NCBI GenBank assembly: GCA_030684405.1
Contig: JAUXYA010000015.1
Coordinates: 124,001 to 188,000, forward strand
Direction of reading: 5' to 3'
DNA from: Burkholderiales bacterium
Lineage (GTDB): Bacteria > Pseudomonadota > Gammaproteobacteria > Burkholderiales > SG8-41
Length of the DNA stretch: 64,000 nucleotides
This document shows positions 47,437 through 56,128 of the stretch, piece after piece (positions within the stretch are counted from its first letter, which is position 1; each line of letters starts with the position of its first letter). The notes under the pieces are model-generated. The model ran no database searches, was not told the origin of the DNA, and was given only the letters and a program-made list of their open reading frames with translations. Made by a program: the position numbers and the translations under genes.

Positions 47437-48603
47437 CTATTGCGCCAGTTCGCGCATGACCTTGATCAGGTCGGACTTGCCCTCGAAACCGATGCCCGGC
47501 AGCTCGGGCATGGTGATGATGCTGTTCTCCACCCGCACGCCGTCCGGGAATCCGCCGTAGGGCTGGAACAGATCGGGATAACTCTCGTTGCCGCCAAGCC
47601 CCAGACCAGCGGCGATGTTGAGTGACATCTGGTGCCCGCCATGGGGGATACAGCGCGCCGGCGACCAGCCGGCGACTTTGAGCACTTCCAGCGTGCGTTC
47701 GTATTCGCACAGACCGTAAGACAGCGCACAGTCGAACTGCAGCCAGTCGCGATCCGGGCGCATGCCGCCGTAGCGCAGCAGGTTGCGCGCGTCCTGGTGG
47801 CTGAACAGGTTTTCGCCGGTAGCCATCGGACCCGGGTAGAACTCGGCGAGCGCAGCCTGCAGTGCGAAATCCAGGGGATCACCCGCTTCCTCGTACCAGA
47901 ACAACGGGTAGTCGCGCAGCATTTTCGCGTAGGCGATCGCGGTTTCGAGGTCGAAGCGGCCGTTGGCGTCGACGGCAAGCTGCGCGTCGCGACCGATTTC
48001 GGCGAGCACGGCTTCGATGCGCCGCCGGTCTTCATCCAGATCGGCGCCGCCGATTTTCATCTTGACCACGCTGTAGCCGCGATTGAGATAGCCGCGCATC
48101 TCTTCGCGCAGCGCCTGCAGCTCCTTGCCAGGGTAGTAGTAGCCGCCCGCTGCATAGACGAAGACTTTCGGGTTGGCGATGACGCCATGTTTTTCGGCGA
48201 GCAGGCGGAACAGCGGCTTGCGCGCGATTTTCGCGACGGCGTCCCAGATTGCCATGTCCAGCGTGCCCACCGCGACCGAGCGTTCACCGTGGCCGCCGGG
48301 TTTTTCGTTCTGCATCATCGCGCCCCAGACGCGGTGCGGATCGATGTTGTCCCCGGCGTCGTTGACCAGGCTCTGTAGATCGGCTTCGAGCAGACGCGGC
48401 GCAAAACGTTCGCGGATCAGGCCGCCCTGGCCGTAACGACCGTTGGAGTTGAAGCCATAGCCGACCACCGTGCGACCATCGACCTTGACGTCGGTGACCA
48501 CGGCGACGAGGCTGTTGGTCATCTTGCTGAAATCGATATAGGCGTTGCGGATCGCGGAGGCGATGGGTTTGGTGACTTCGCGGACGTCGACGATGCGGGG
48601 CAT
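47437..48603 (-). CDS. D-tartrate dehydratase (enolase superfamily)
   Basis: The product is 388 aa. Counting residues, Lys101 and Lys183, metal ligands Asp212 (VDAN), Glu238 (YEEAGDP) and Glu264 (TGEN), and His321 (IPHGGHQMSL) all fall one position before those I recall for the studied Bradyrhizobium enzyme. NESYPDLFQPYGGF is also typical. The enzyme dehydrates D-tartrate to oxaloacetate. No transporter or other tartrate gene is adjacent; the XRE regulator on the other side of the AT-rich intergenic region is divergent. Confidence 0.88.
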   Translation of the reverse strand: MPRIVDVREVTKPIASAIRNAYIDFSKMTNSLVAVVTDVKVDGRTVVGYGFNSNGRYGQGGLIRERFAPRLLEADLQSLVNDAGDNIDPHRVWGAMMQNEKPGGHGERSVAVGTLDMAIWDAVAKIARKPLFRLLAEKHGVIANPKVFVYAAGGYYYPGKELQALREEMRGYLNRGYSVVKMKIGGADLDEDRRRIEAVLAEIGRDAQLAVDANGRFDLETAIAYAKMLRDYPLFWYEEAGDPLDFALQAALAEFYPGPMATGENLFSHQDARNLLRYGGMRPDRDWLQFDCALSYGLCEYERTLEVLKVAGWSPARCIPHGGHQMSLNIAAGLGLGGNESYPDLFQPYGGFPDGVRVENSIITMPELPGIGFEGKSDLIKVMRELAQ

Positions 48604-48862
48604 GCTGGCTTTTCCGGTACGCTGAGTTAGTGAATCTGGGACCCTGTAGGGGGCGCCGGGTGGCGCTACTGGTGAGTGTATAACGATCGGTCTGAAGCCC
48701 GCCGCAGGCTATCTTAATGTTATTTAAGTGATTGTTTTTTAAAGAATTTATAGTGAATTTGATTAAACCCAAATAATAATCGATTTTGATGTAAGCGTTA
48801 CGTAAGTCATGCGCGTTAAGGTGTCACCGCGCAGTGACTCGCGTGCGGACAGGAGATGAGAG
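48604..48862. other. AT-rich divergent promoter region
   Basis: This 259-base gap lies between the tartrate dehydratase gene (minus) and the XRE regulator gene (plus). Bases 48710-48800 are strongly AT-rich and include a TTTTTTAAAG stretch, TTGATTAAA and the palindrome TTACGTAA (48798-48805). AGGAG at the right edge serves the XRE start. It is a likely site for the regulator, but no clear operator pair can be fixed. Confidence 0.4.
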
Positions 48863-49336
48863 ATGGGCAGAGGACGCATCAAGGCTGAGCCGATTGACCC
48901 GAACAACAGCATTGCCAGCCGTATTCGCACGGCGATGTCGGCCTGCGGTATGAAATCCGTGGCCGAACTCGGCCGTCGCATTGGCCTGCCGCGCCAAACG
49001 GTGCATCGCTGGATTAACGGCGACACCAAGAACATGACCCACGAGAATCTCTACAAGGTGGCCGACGTGTTGCAGGTACGCGCGCGCTGGCTTGCAGTGG
49101 GTGACACCGCTCCCGCCCAGATTGATCTCGCCGAGGGCGATGTGGTCGGCTTGCTGAAGATTTATGAAACAATGCCGCCCGCGGCACGCGACCAGTGGCT
49201 GGCCATTGGCCGCACAATTCTGTCGATGCATACCGTAGGCAAGGGCACTGTCGTTGATCCTTATCCTAGTCTGCCGTCGTTGCCGCATATGCAGGAAGCG
49301 GTGCCAGCCAAGAGCGAGCAGTCCAGCGCTTCCTGA
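48863..49336 (+). CDS. XRE-family helix-turn-helix regulator
   Basis: The product is 157 aa. The N-terminal HTH (about 16-75) reads IASRIRTAMSACGMKSVAELGRRIGLPRQTVHRWINGD, with the recognition helix in LPRQTVHRWING. The C-terminal part (80-125) is short and helical and does not match a peptidase or sensor domain. It resembles phage-repressor-like regulators but no phage genes are near. GGAG precedes the ATG by 6 bases. Confidence 0.85.
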   Translation: MGRGRIKAEPIDPNNSIASRIRTAMSACGMKSVAELGRRIGLPRQTVHRWINGDTKNMTHENLYKVADVLQVRARWLAVGDTAPAQIDLAEGDVVGLLKIYETMPPAARDQWLAIGRTILSMHTVGKGTVVDPYPSLPSLPHMQEAVPAKSEQSSAS

Positions 49337-49453
49337 TTTTCCCCAAGCCCCGCAACGCGGACTCTAGCGGCGTCACGCCGCCGGGTATTTGGTAACCTCG
49401 GTGTTTTATAACCGTGAAACCGGTGTCGCGCCCGAGGGCGTTGCCATATCCCC

Positions 49454-50446
49454 ATGAGCCGCCTTGCAGAATTCATCCGTCTGACACTTGTTGTTCTGGT
49501 GCTTGCGGCCAGTCCCCCGACCCAGGCCACAGCCCCCAATCCCGAGATTCAGACCTTCGTTCAGGAGATGGCCGAGCGCCACGGTTTTTCGCGTCCGGCC
49601 CTCGAACGCCTTCTGCGTGAAACACGATTCCTGAATTCGATCATTCGCGCGATGGATGCACCAGCAACTGCGCTGCCCTGGCATGAGTTTCGACCGCGCC
49701 ATGTCAACGACGCGCGTTTCGAAGGCGGGCTGCGCTTCTGGGGCGAGCATGCCGCACTGCTGGAGCGTGCTGCAACCGAATACCGGGTGCCGCCGGAGAT
49801 CATCGTCGCCACCATTGGCATCGAAACCCTTTTTGGTCGCAACACCGGTCGCGTCAACGTGCTGGATGCATTGACGACGCTGGCCTTTGGTTACCCCCGG
49901 CGGGCCGCGTTCTTCCGCGGCGAGCTCGAACAGTTCCTGTTGCTCACGCGGGAAAACGGCTGGGCACCCAACAGCGTGCGCGGGTCCTTTGCTGGTGCCA
50001 TCGGTGTGCCGCAGTTCATGCCCAGCAGCTACCGCAAGTACGCGGTCGATTTCGATGGCGACGGCCGACGCGACCTGCACGGCGTCGCCGATGCCATTGG
50101 TAGTGTTGCCAACTATTACCGCGAGTTTGGCTGGCGCATGGGTGAGCCCGTGGTGATTCCGGCGGACATCGGAGACAGCCAGATCGACCCGCTGATCGCG
50201 GCGGGTATCGCGCCGCATCTTGCCGTCAGTGAGTTCCGCAAGCGGGGAGTGGTGCCGCTGGAGGTGGTGGACGACGGGGCATTAGCGGCGCTGATCGTGG
50301 TGCAGACCGAAAACGGGCCGCGCCATTTTCTCGCACTCAACAACTTTTACGTGATCACCCGCTACAACCGCAGCATCAACTATGCGATGACGGTGCACGA
50401 GTTGGCGTCGACATTGCGCCAGTTGCGCGGCCGCCCGCCGCGCTAG
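49454..50446 (+). CDS. mltB: membrane-bound lytic murein transglycosylase B
   Basis: The product is 330 aa with a hydrophobic export signal (LTLVVLVLAASPPTQA) but no lipobox Cys. The catalytic domain has the active Glu in IVATIGIETLFGRNTG, with NVLDALTTLAFGYPRRAAFFRGEL and FAGAIGVPQFMPSSYRKYAVDFDGDGRRDL, the MltB signature. It cleaves peptidoglycan to anhydromuropeptides. Its stop codon overlaps that of the convergent iron ABC ATPase gene by 4 bases. Confidence 0.92.
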   Translation: MSRLAEFIRLTLVVLVLAASPPTQATAPNPEIQTFVQEMAERHGFSRPALERLLRETRFLNSIIRAMDAPATALPWHEFRPRHVNDARFEGGLRFWGEHAALLERAATEYRVPPEIIVATIGIETLFGRNTGRVNVLDALTTLAFGYPRRAAFFRGELEQFLLLTRENGWAPNSVRGSFAGAIGVPQFMPSSYRKYAVDFDGDGRRDLHGVADAIGSVANYYREFGWRMGEPVVIPADIGDSQIDPLIAAGIAPHLAVSEFRKRGVVPLEVVDDGALAALIVVQTENGPRHFLALNNFYVITRYNRSINYAMTVHELASTLRQLRGRPPR

Positions 50447-51513
50447 GCGCTTTTCTGCGCGGCCGACGAGTCGTGCGGAAAAGCCACGAGGTGGTCTAGT
50501 TCAAGGCGAATGCCGATTTTTTCGCCGATGGCGTGGTTGTGATGGCTCGGCACCAGCGAAAACACCTGCTCGCCGTCGGGCAACTGCAGCGTGTAGAGGA
50601 ATTCGGCGCCGCGGAAGGCCCGGTGCAGCACCCTTGCCTGCAGCGGGCTGGCGTCGTCATGCAGCACATCGTCCGGGCGCAGCAGCACGTCGACCGCGGT
50701 GCCACTGGGCCAGGGTAGCGTGGCATCCGGCCTGAACTCGCCAAGCCCCAATCGCACGCGGCCGTCTTCCAGCAGCGTGCCCGGCAGGAAGTGGCCCTGA
50801 CCGACGAATTCCGCAGCGTAGCGCGTCTGCGGCTCATGGTAGAGGCGATATGGCGTGTCCCATTGCTCGATGCGGCCGTCCTTCATGATGCCGATCATGT
50901 CAGCGATATTGAAGGCCTCGTTCTGGTCATGGGTGACCAGCACTGCGGTCGTGCGCTCCCGCTTCAGGATGTCGCGCACTTCCAGGCTCAAGCGCTCGCG
51001 CATCTCGACGTCGAGGTTGGAAAAGGGTTCGTCGAGCAGCAACAGCTGGGGCCGCGGCGCCAGCGCGCGGGCCAGCGCCACGCGCTGCTGCTGTCCGCCC
51101 GAGAGTTCCTGTGGATACTTCGCACCCAGTACGGCAAGGCCGACGATGTCGAGCAGTTCGCCGACGCGCGCGTCGCGCTGGGGGGCGGGCGTGTCGCGCA
51201 GGCCGAAGGCGATGTTGCCGCCGACGGTGAGGTGGGGGAACAGCGCGTAATCCTGGAATACCACGCCAATGCGGCGCTTTTCCGGTGGCACCGTGAAACC
51301 TTTGGCGCTCATCACCACTTGGTCAACGGCGACCGTGCCGCTTTGCACTGGCTCGAACCCGGCAATGCAGCGGAGCACGGTCGTCTTGCCGCAGCCGCTG
51401 GCGCCAAGCAGGCACGCAATCATTCCGGGTTCGACCTGAAAGCTGACGCCTTTCAGCACGGGGCTGTGGTCGTAGGCATGGGTGACGTCGGTGAAATCGA
51501 GGCGTGCGAGCAT
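50443..51513 (-). CDS. ferric-iron ABC transporter ATPase (FbpC-like)
   Basis: The product is 356 aa. It has Walker A GASGCGKTT, signature LSGGQQQR, Walker B LLLLDEPFSNLD, the switch VLVTHD and a C-terminal TOBE regulatory domain (about 240-345), as in PotA/FbpC ATPases. With the permease and receptor genes nearby it forms an Fbp-type system importing Fe(III). MLARLDFTDV at 51513 is chosen over upstream in-frame ATGs because a -10 TATAAT stands 6 bases before it. A Fur box covers the -35 region. Confidence 0.9.
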   Translation of the reverse strand: MLARLDFTDVTHAYDHSPVLKGVSFQVEPGMIACLLGASGCGKTTVLRCIAGFEPVQSGTVAVDQVVMSAKGFTVPPEKRRIGVVFQDYALFPHLTVGGNIAFGLRDTPAPQRDARVGELLDIVGLAVLGAKYPQELSGGQQQRVALARALAPRPQLLLLDEPFSNLDVEMRERLSLEVRDILKRERTTAVLVTHDQNEAFNIADMIGIMKDGRIEQWDTPYRLYHEPQTRYAAEFVGQGHFLPGTLLEDGRVRLGLGEFRPDATLPWPSGTAVDVLLRPDDVLHDDASPLQARVLHRAFRGAEFLYTLQLPDGEQVFSLVPSHHNHAIGEKIGIRLELDHLVAFPHDSSAAQKSA

Positions 51514-51519
51514 GGGGAA

Positions 51520-51525
51520 ATTATA
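51520..51525 (-). promoter_or_regulatory. -10 hexamer TATAAT of the FbpC-like gene
   Basis: On the minus strand a perfect TATAAT ends 6 bases before ATG 51513, giving a predicted leaderless mRNA. The Fur box at 51540-51558 covers the position where the -35 element would be. Confidence 0.5.
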
Positions 51526-51539
51526 GCGTTTTTGCCGTT

Positions 51540-51558
51540 GATAATGATTCTTGTTAAA
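51540..51558. promoter_or_regulatory. Fur box between divergent fbpC- and fbpB-like genes
   Basis: GATAATGATTCTTGTTAAA matches the 19-base Fur consensus GATAATGATAATCATTATC at 13 positions, including the complete first nine. It lies about 27-45 bases upstream of the predicted fbpC transcript start and 75 bases before the permease start, so it can control both directions. Confidence 0.65.
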
Positions 51559-51632
51559 ATGATTTTCCCAGTAATTTCCATAACTTACGATCATTTAATC
51601 GCAGTGCCGTCCGACCCGGTACTGCCTGCCCG

Positions 51633-53324
51633 GTGACCACAGCCCTCTCCCCGCAACCCGCCCACGGCGACTTCGCTGCGCGTGTCCGCCTGCCGCGGCT
51701 GCTGACAGTGTTTGCAGTGACACTGGCTGCGGTGCTGGCACTGCCGGTGGTCGTCGTGTTGCTCAACCTGCTGGCGCCGTCCACCGACACCTGGAGGCAC
51801 CTCGTCGACACGGTGCTGGCAGACTATGTCGCCAATTCGCTGCTGTTGATGCTGGGCGTCGCCTTCGGCGTCATCATCGGCGGCGTCACTACGGCATGGA
51901 TTACCACCATGTGCAGCTTTCCCGGCCGTCGTGTATTCGAATGGGCGCTGTTGCTGCCGATGGCGATGCCGGCCTACGTGATGGCCTATGCCTACACCGA
52001 CCTGCTGCAGTACGCCGGACCGGTGCAGTCGACATTGCGTGAACTCATGGACTGGGGCGTTCATGATTACTGGTTCCCGGATGTGCGTTCCCTGGGCGGC
52101 GCGATCGTCGTGCTGTCGCTGGTGCTCTATCCCTATGTCTACCTGCTGGCGCGTGCGGCCTTCCTCGAACAGTCCGACAGCATGCTCGAGGTGGCACGGG
52201 TCTCGGGTTACGGTCCCTGGGGCACGTTCCGCCGCGTCGCGTTGCCGCTGGCGAGGCCGGGTATCGTCGCCGGTACTGCACTGGCGCTGATGGAGGCGCT
52301 GGCCGACTACGGGACGGTGTCCTATTTTGGCGTGCAGACTTTCACCACGGGCATATTCCGCGCCTGGTTTTCATTGGGCGACCATGTTGCCGCTGCACAG
52401 CTCTCGGCGATGCTGCTCGGCTTTGTATTCCTGGTACTGCTGCTCGAGAGGATGACTCGCCGCGGCGCTGCCTTCCATTCCGTGTCGCAGCGCAAGCGGC
52501 TGCGCAACGTCTACCCGCTGCGCGGCCTGCGAGCTACGGTGGCGGTAATGTTCTGCGTGCTGCCGCTGGTGTTCGGTTTCCTGCTGCCGGCCGGAATCAT
52601 GGCGCACATGGCTTTTACCTCGGGCGATGCCCAGTTCGGTGCGCGTTACCTGACGCTGACCGGCAACACGGTGACCCTGGCCGCGGTGACTTCCGTGCTC
52701 GCGGTGGCGCTGGCGCTGGTGGTCGGTTATGCCGGACGGGTTTCGCCGACGCGGCTGGTGCGTGCTGCCAACCGCATTGCCGGACTCGGTTATGCGGTGC
52801 CCGGCGCGGTGATCGCTGTCGGCGTTCTGATTCCGGTGACGCGGCTCGATCATCTTCTTGCAGATTGGGTTCAATCAATGACCGGCAGCAACCCTGGCCT
52901 GATTCTGACCGGCGGCATTGCCGCACTGGTCTATGCCTACCTTGCGCGCTTTTTTGCGGTGGCCCTGCAGACCGTGGATGCCGGGCTGACCAAGATCACG
53001 CCGTCGATGAGCGATGCGGCGCGTTCGATGGGTTTGGGACCGGGCGCGACGCTGGTGAGGGTGCATGCGCCGTTGCTGTGGCGCAGCGCGCTGACGGCGG
53101 GGCTGCTGGTGTTCGTGGACGTGATGAAGGAATTGCCGGCGACATTCGTGATGCGGCCTTTCAATTTCGACACCCTTGCAGTGCAGGCCTACAACCTCGC
53201 TTCCGACGAACGCCTCGCCGAAGCGTCAACGGCAGCGCTCACCATCGTGCTGGTGGGGCTGCTGCCGTTGATCGTGCTGTCGCGGATGATGCTGAGGCCG
53301 GGGCCCGGGCAGTCCCGCAATTGA
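51633..53324 (+). CDS. ferric-iron ABC transporter permease (FbpB-like)
   Basis: The product is 563 aa, about twice a single permease: two binding-protein-dependent transport domains of six helices each in one chain, as in FbpB/SfuB. Each half has its coupling EAA-type loop: MLEVARVSGYGPWGTFRRVALPLARPG and MSDAARSMGLGPGATLVRVHAPL. The start is GTG 51633 with a poor ribosome-binding site. It is divergent from its ATPase gene and convergent with its receptor gene, an unusual arrangement for one transporter. Confidence 0.92.
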   Translation: MTTALSPQPAHGDFAARVRLPRLLTVFAVTLAAVLALPVVVVLLNLLAPSTDTWRHLVDTVLADYVANSLLLMLGVAFGVIIGGVTTAWITTMCSFPGRRVFEWALLLPMAMPAYVMAYAYTDLLQYAGPVQSTLRELMDWGVHDYWFPDVRSLGGAIVVLSLVLYPYVYLLARAAFLEQSDSMLEVARVSGYGPWGTFRRVALPLARPGIVAGTALALMEALADYGTVSYFGVQTFTTGIFRAWFSLGDHVAAAQLSAMLLGFVFLVLLLERMTRRGAAFHSVSQRKRLRNVYPLRGLRATVAVMFCVLPLVFGFLLPAGIMAHMAFTSGDAQFGARYLTLTGNTVTLAAVTSVLAVALALVVGYAGRVSPTRLVRAANRIAGLGYAVPGAVIAVGVLIPVTRLDHLLADWVQSMTGSNPGLILTGGIAALVYAYLARFFAVALQTVDAGLTKITPSMSDAARSMGLGPGATLVRVHAPLLWRSALTAGLLVFVDVMKELPATFVMRPFNFDTLAVQAYNLASDERLAEASTAALTIVLVGLLPLIVLSRMMLRPGPGQSRN

Positions 53325-53330
53325 TGTGGA

Positions 53331-54344
53331 TTATTTGTAGCCGACTTTGTCGAAAATTTTCTGTGCCGCCGGCTGGTTTTTTCCCAAGGCGCTGATGTTC
53401 AGCGTGTCCATCTTGAAGTTGCCGAGCGAGGCCAGTTCCGCGTTGTTCAGCGGCGCATTTTTGACCACCGGCCATTCGTTGTTGCCGCTGGCGAAGTAGG
53501 TTTGCGCGCTGTCGCTGGTCAGATACTCGAGGAACCTGATCGCGGCTGCCCTGTTCGGTGCGGTCTTGATCACGCCGGCACCCGACACGTTCATGTGTGT
53601 GCCGAAGCTCTTCTGGTTGGGCCAGATCACGCCGGTGGACGCGATTACTTTCTTGTCCTCGGGCTTGTCGGACTTCATCAGGCGCGCATAGTAGTAGCTG
53701 TTGCTGATCGCTACGGCGCATTCGCCGGCGGCGACTGCGCGGATCTGGTCGGTATCACCGCCCTTGGGCGCGCGCGCGAAGTTGTCGACCATGCCTTTAG
53801 CCCACTGCTCTGCCTTGGCTTCTCCGAGGTGCTCGATCAGTGCGCTCATCAGCGACAGATTGTAGATGTGGCTGCCGGAGCGGGTGCAGACCTTGCCTTT
53901 CATTTTCGGGCTGGCGAGGTCCTCGTAGTTCTGCACTTCGGCCGGATTGATCGCGGATTTGTTGTAAATGATGACGCGGGCGCGTGCCGAGAAACCGAAC
54001 CATTGGTTGTTCGCGGCGCGCATCTGCGTCGGCAGGCGCTCGGCGAGTACTTTTGACTCGATCGGCTGGAACAGGCCCATCTGCTCGGCGCGCCACAAGC
54101 GGCCGGCATCGACGGTGATCAGGACGTCGGCGGGAGAGGCTGCGCCCTCGTTGCGGATGCGCTGGATCAGCGGATCCTCGCCGGCCTCGATGCGATTGAG
54201 CTTGATGCCGGTGGCCTTGGTGAAGCTGCTGTACAGTACCTCGTCGGTTTGGTAATGGCGCGAGGAATAGAGGTTAAGTTCCTGGGCGGAGACGGCGGTA
54301 CTGAGCAGGCTGATCAAGAGAAATGACGGTACGGCGATTTTCAT
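53331..54344 (-). CDS. ferric-iron-binding periplasmic receptor (FbpA/FutA-like)
   Basis: The product is 337 aa with signal peptide MKIAVPSFLLISLLSTAVSA. The mature start QELNLYSSRHYQTDEVLYSSF contains Tyr and His, and NSYYYARL supplies the tyrosine cluster that binds Fe(III) in FutA/FbpA. DLYEDLASPKMKGKV-type sequence (NYEDLASPKMKGKV) and SGAGVIKTAPNRAAAIRFLEYL are also typical. It has its own promoter with two Fur-like sites, and its leader carries copy 6 of the AT-rich motif. Confidence 0.93.
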   Translation of the reverse strand: MKIAVPSFLLISLLSTAVSAQELNLYSSRHYQTDEVLYSSFTKATGIKLNRIEAGEDPLIQRIRNEGAASPADVLITVDAGRLWRAEQMGLFQPIESKVLAERLPTQMRAANNQWFGFSARARVIIYNKSAINPAEVQNYEDLASPKMKGKVCTRSGSHIYNLSLMSALIEHLGEAKAEQWAKGMVDNFARAPKGGDTDQIRAVAAGECAVAISNSYYYARLMKSDKPEDKKVIASTGVIWPNQKSFGTHMNVSGAGVIKTAPNRAAAIRFLEYLTSDSAQTYFASGNNEWPVVKNAPLNNAELASLGNFKMDTLNISALGKNQPAAQKIFDKVGYK

Positions 54345-54356
54345 AAAATATCCCTT

Positions 54357-54374
54357 TTAAATCAAATATTTAAA
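54357..54374 (-). repeat. AT-rich dispersed motif, copy 6 (variant)
   Basis: On the minus strand TTTAAATATTTGATTTAA is followed by AAGGGATATTTT and the ATG of the iron receptor gene. The leader from TATTTGATT to the start codon is nearly the same as that of the acetolactate-synthase-like gene at 63644 (AAAGGATATTTTATG). Confidence 0.6.
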
Positions 54375-54409
54375 ATATTTTGTCGAGAGTTGTTCGTGCC
54401 AACGTCAGA

Positions 54410-54438
54410 ATCGTAACAAGAACTATTCTCAATATCAA
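54410..54438 (-). promoter_or_regulatory. promoter of the iron receptor gene
   Basis: TTGATA (54438-54433) and TACGAT (54415-54410) are spaced by exactly 17 bases on the minus strand. This gives a leader of about 60 bases that contains the AT-rich motif. The promoter spacer and -35 are overlapped by a Fur-box match. Confidence 0.6.
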
Positions 54439-54458
54439 CTAAAATGAGAACGATTATT
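54418..54458. promoter_or_regulatory. tandem Fur boxes upstream of the iron receptor gene
   Basis: Two 19-base matches to the Fur consensus occur. GATATTGAGAATAGTTCTT on the minus strand (54436-54418) and TAAAATGAGAACGATTATT on the plus strand (54440-54458) each match at 13 of 19 positions. The first covers the promoter spacer, the second the bases just upstream of -35. Iron-dependent repression is the likely effect. Confidence 0.6.
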
Positions 54459-54586
54459 GTTTGTGTCGGATGCCCCGCCTGAAGGCTCGCACGGTCCGTG
54501 ACGGAGGGCATTGATCAGGCGCAAAAGGGCGACTGACAGCGGGCAGTGAGAGTAAAACGGCCGGCGCGGGGGAGGAATGCCGATCG

Positions 54587-55087
54587 TCAGATCGGCAGGC
54601 GGCGAGCGCCGTTGAAGCGGCTTTTCCAGTAGCGCTGGCTCATGTCGACAATTTCCACGGTACCGCCGCGGCTGGGCGCGTGGACGAAGCGCGACTCGCC
54701 CAGATAGATGCCGACATGCGAAAACGGACGGCGCAGCGTGTTGAAGAACACCAGGTCGCCGGGCTGCAGATCGGATTTGTCGATGATCGCGCCGACGCGG
54801 CTGATTTCCGCCGCATTGCCATGCAGCGGCTGGCCGGTGATCTGGGCATAGACATAGCGGATCAATCCGCTGCAGTCGAAACCGGTGTCGGGCGAGGAGC
54901 CACCCCACTTGTAACGCACGCCGATGAAGCCGAGCGCGCGCAGGGCGAGTTCCTGTGCCTGGGAGAACAGGCCGGAATCAGCGACCGGCACCGATTCGAA
55001 GCTGCCGGGTCCGCGGCCAGGTTCGTCGGCGAAAGCGCTGGCGGGCAGCAGAGCCAGTGCGATGACCGTGATCAGGGATTTCAGCAT
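54587..55087 (-). CDS. NlpC/P60-family cell-wall hydrolase
   Basis: The product is 166 aa with signal peptide MLKSLITVIALALLPASAFA. The catalytic triad is Cys72 in GFDCSGLIRYVY, His124 in PFSHVGIYLG and His136 in RFVHAPSRGGTVE. Such enzymes cut peptide stems of peptidoglycan. There is no lipobox. An 8-bp hairpin (54578-54597) spans the stop codon, but without a T run it is not a clear terminator. Confidence 0.9.
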   Translation of the reverse strand: MLKSLITVIALALLPASAFADEPGRGPGSFESVPVADSGLFSQAQELALRALGFIGVRYKWGGSSPDTGFDCSGLIRYVYAQITGQPLHGNAAEISRVGAIIDKSDLQPGDLVFFNTLRRPFSHVGIYLGESRFVHAPSRGGTVEIVDMSQRYWKSRFNGARRLPI

Positions 55088-55206
55088 GCGCCAAATTTAA
55101 TCGACAACTGTTTGATTGTAAAGAATTAATTCAATCATCACACGAGCTTGAGGGAAGTCCCTGCTTGCGGGGTACACTGTGATCCTCTATCAGCCGTTAT
55201 TTAGCC

Positions 55207-56097
55207 ATGACCGTTCAATACCCCTTGCTTCGCCTCGCCCGCACATTGTTGCTGACTGGCGCGCTTGTCTCGACCGCAGTGGTAGCGCAGACCACGGTTG
55301 AAATCATCCCGCTCAATTACCGCAGCAGCGAACAAGTCATCCCGGTCATCCAGCCGCTGCTGGGCCGCGATTCCAGCGTCAGTGGCTTCCAGAATCAGCT
55401 GGTGATTCGTGCCACGCTGACAGAGCTGGCCGAGATCCGGCGCGTGCTTGCGAGCATCGACAAGGCGCCGCGGCGGCTGCTGATCACCGTGCGCCAGGAC
55501 GCCGACCTCGAGCGTGACCGCCGCGAGGCCGAACTCTCCGGCAGCATCGGCAACGATAACGCCCGCGTGACCATCCCCGGCAGTGGCTCGCGCAGCGGCG
55601 GGAATGTCGTGCTGCGCGAGGGTGACAATCGGCTGCGCGCGCGTATCATCGACTCCCGCCAGGTCAGCAGCGACAACAGCACCCAGACCCTGCAGGTGCT
55701 CGAGGGGGCTTCAGCCTTTATCCGTGCCGGCGAGTCGCGCCCGGTGCCTACCCGTCAGGTGGTGCGCACGGTCATCAACGGCCAGATCGTTGACCGCGTT
55801 GTCGAAGGCACCCAGTACCGCGATGCTGCCACCGGCTTCAGCGTGCGTCCGCGCCTCCAGGGTGAGATCGTCACACTGGACATCAGCCCGCAGCGCGACA
55901 GTTTTGATGATCGCCATCGCGGCACGGTCAACGTGCAACAGGTAACGACCACGGTGTCGGGGCGCATCGGTGAATGGATCGACCTTGGCGGCATTGGCGA
56001 TGCGCGCAGCGACGAGCGCACCGCGCTACTGGGGCGCAGCAGCGGGCGGATCGAGGACCGGCGCAGCGTGCAGGTTCGGGTCGAGGTTTTGCCCTAG
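55207..56097 (+). CDS. exported secretin N-domain protein without pore domain
   Basis: The product is 296 aa with a signal peptide (LARTLLLTGALVSTAVVA). Residues 29-92 (TTVEIIPLNYRSSEQVIPVIQPLLGRDSSVSGFQNQLVIRATLTELAEIRRVL) form a secretin short N-domain as in GspD/PilQ/NolW. The rest is beta-rich and has no secretin beta-barrel or Gly-Pro-rich pore signature. It may be a periplasmic partner of a secretion or pilus system, such as the orphan pilin and ATPase in this window, but no linkage shows that. Confidence 0.75.
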   Translation: MTVQYPLLRLARTLLLTGALVSTAVVAQTTVEIIPLNYRSSEQVIPVIQPLLGRDSSVSGFQNQLVIRATLTELAEIRRVLASIDKAPRRLLITVRQDADLERDRREAELSGSIGNDNARVTIPGSGSRSGGNVVLREGDNRLRARIIDSRQVSSDNSTQTLQVLEGASAFIRAGESRPVPTRQVVRTVINGQIVDRVVEGTQYRDAATGFSVRPRLQGEIVTLDISPQRDSFDDRHRGTVNVQQVTTTVSGRIGEWIDLGGIGDARSDERTALLGRSSGRIEDRRSVQVRVEVLP

Positions 56098-56128
56098 CTT
56101 TTTCGCCTCTTCCCGTCGCGAGGGCGGC

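Noticed and set aside
54578-54597. 8-bp hairpin TGCCGATC/GATCGGCA at the end of the NlpC/P60 gene considered as a terminator
   Set aside because: There is no T run after it on either strand, so intrinsic termination is not supported.
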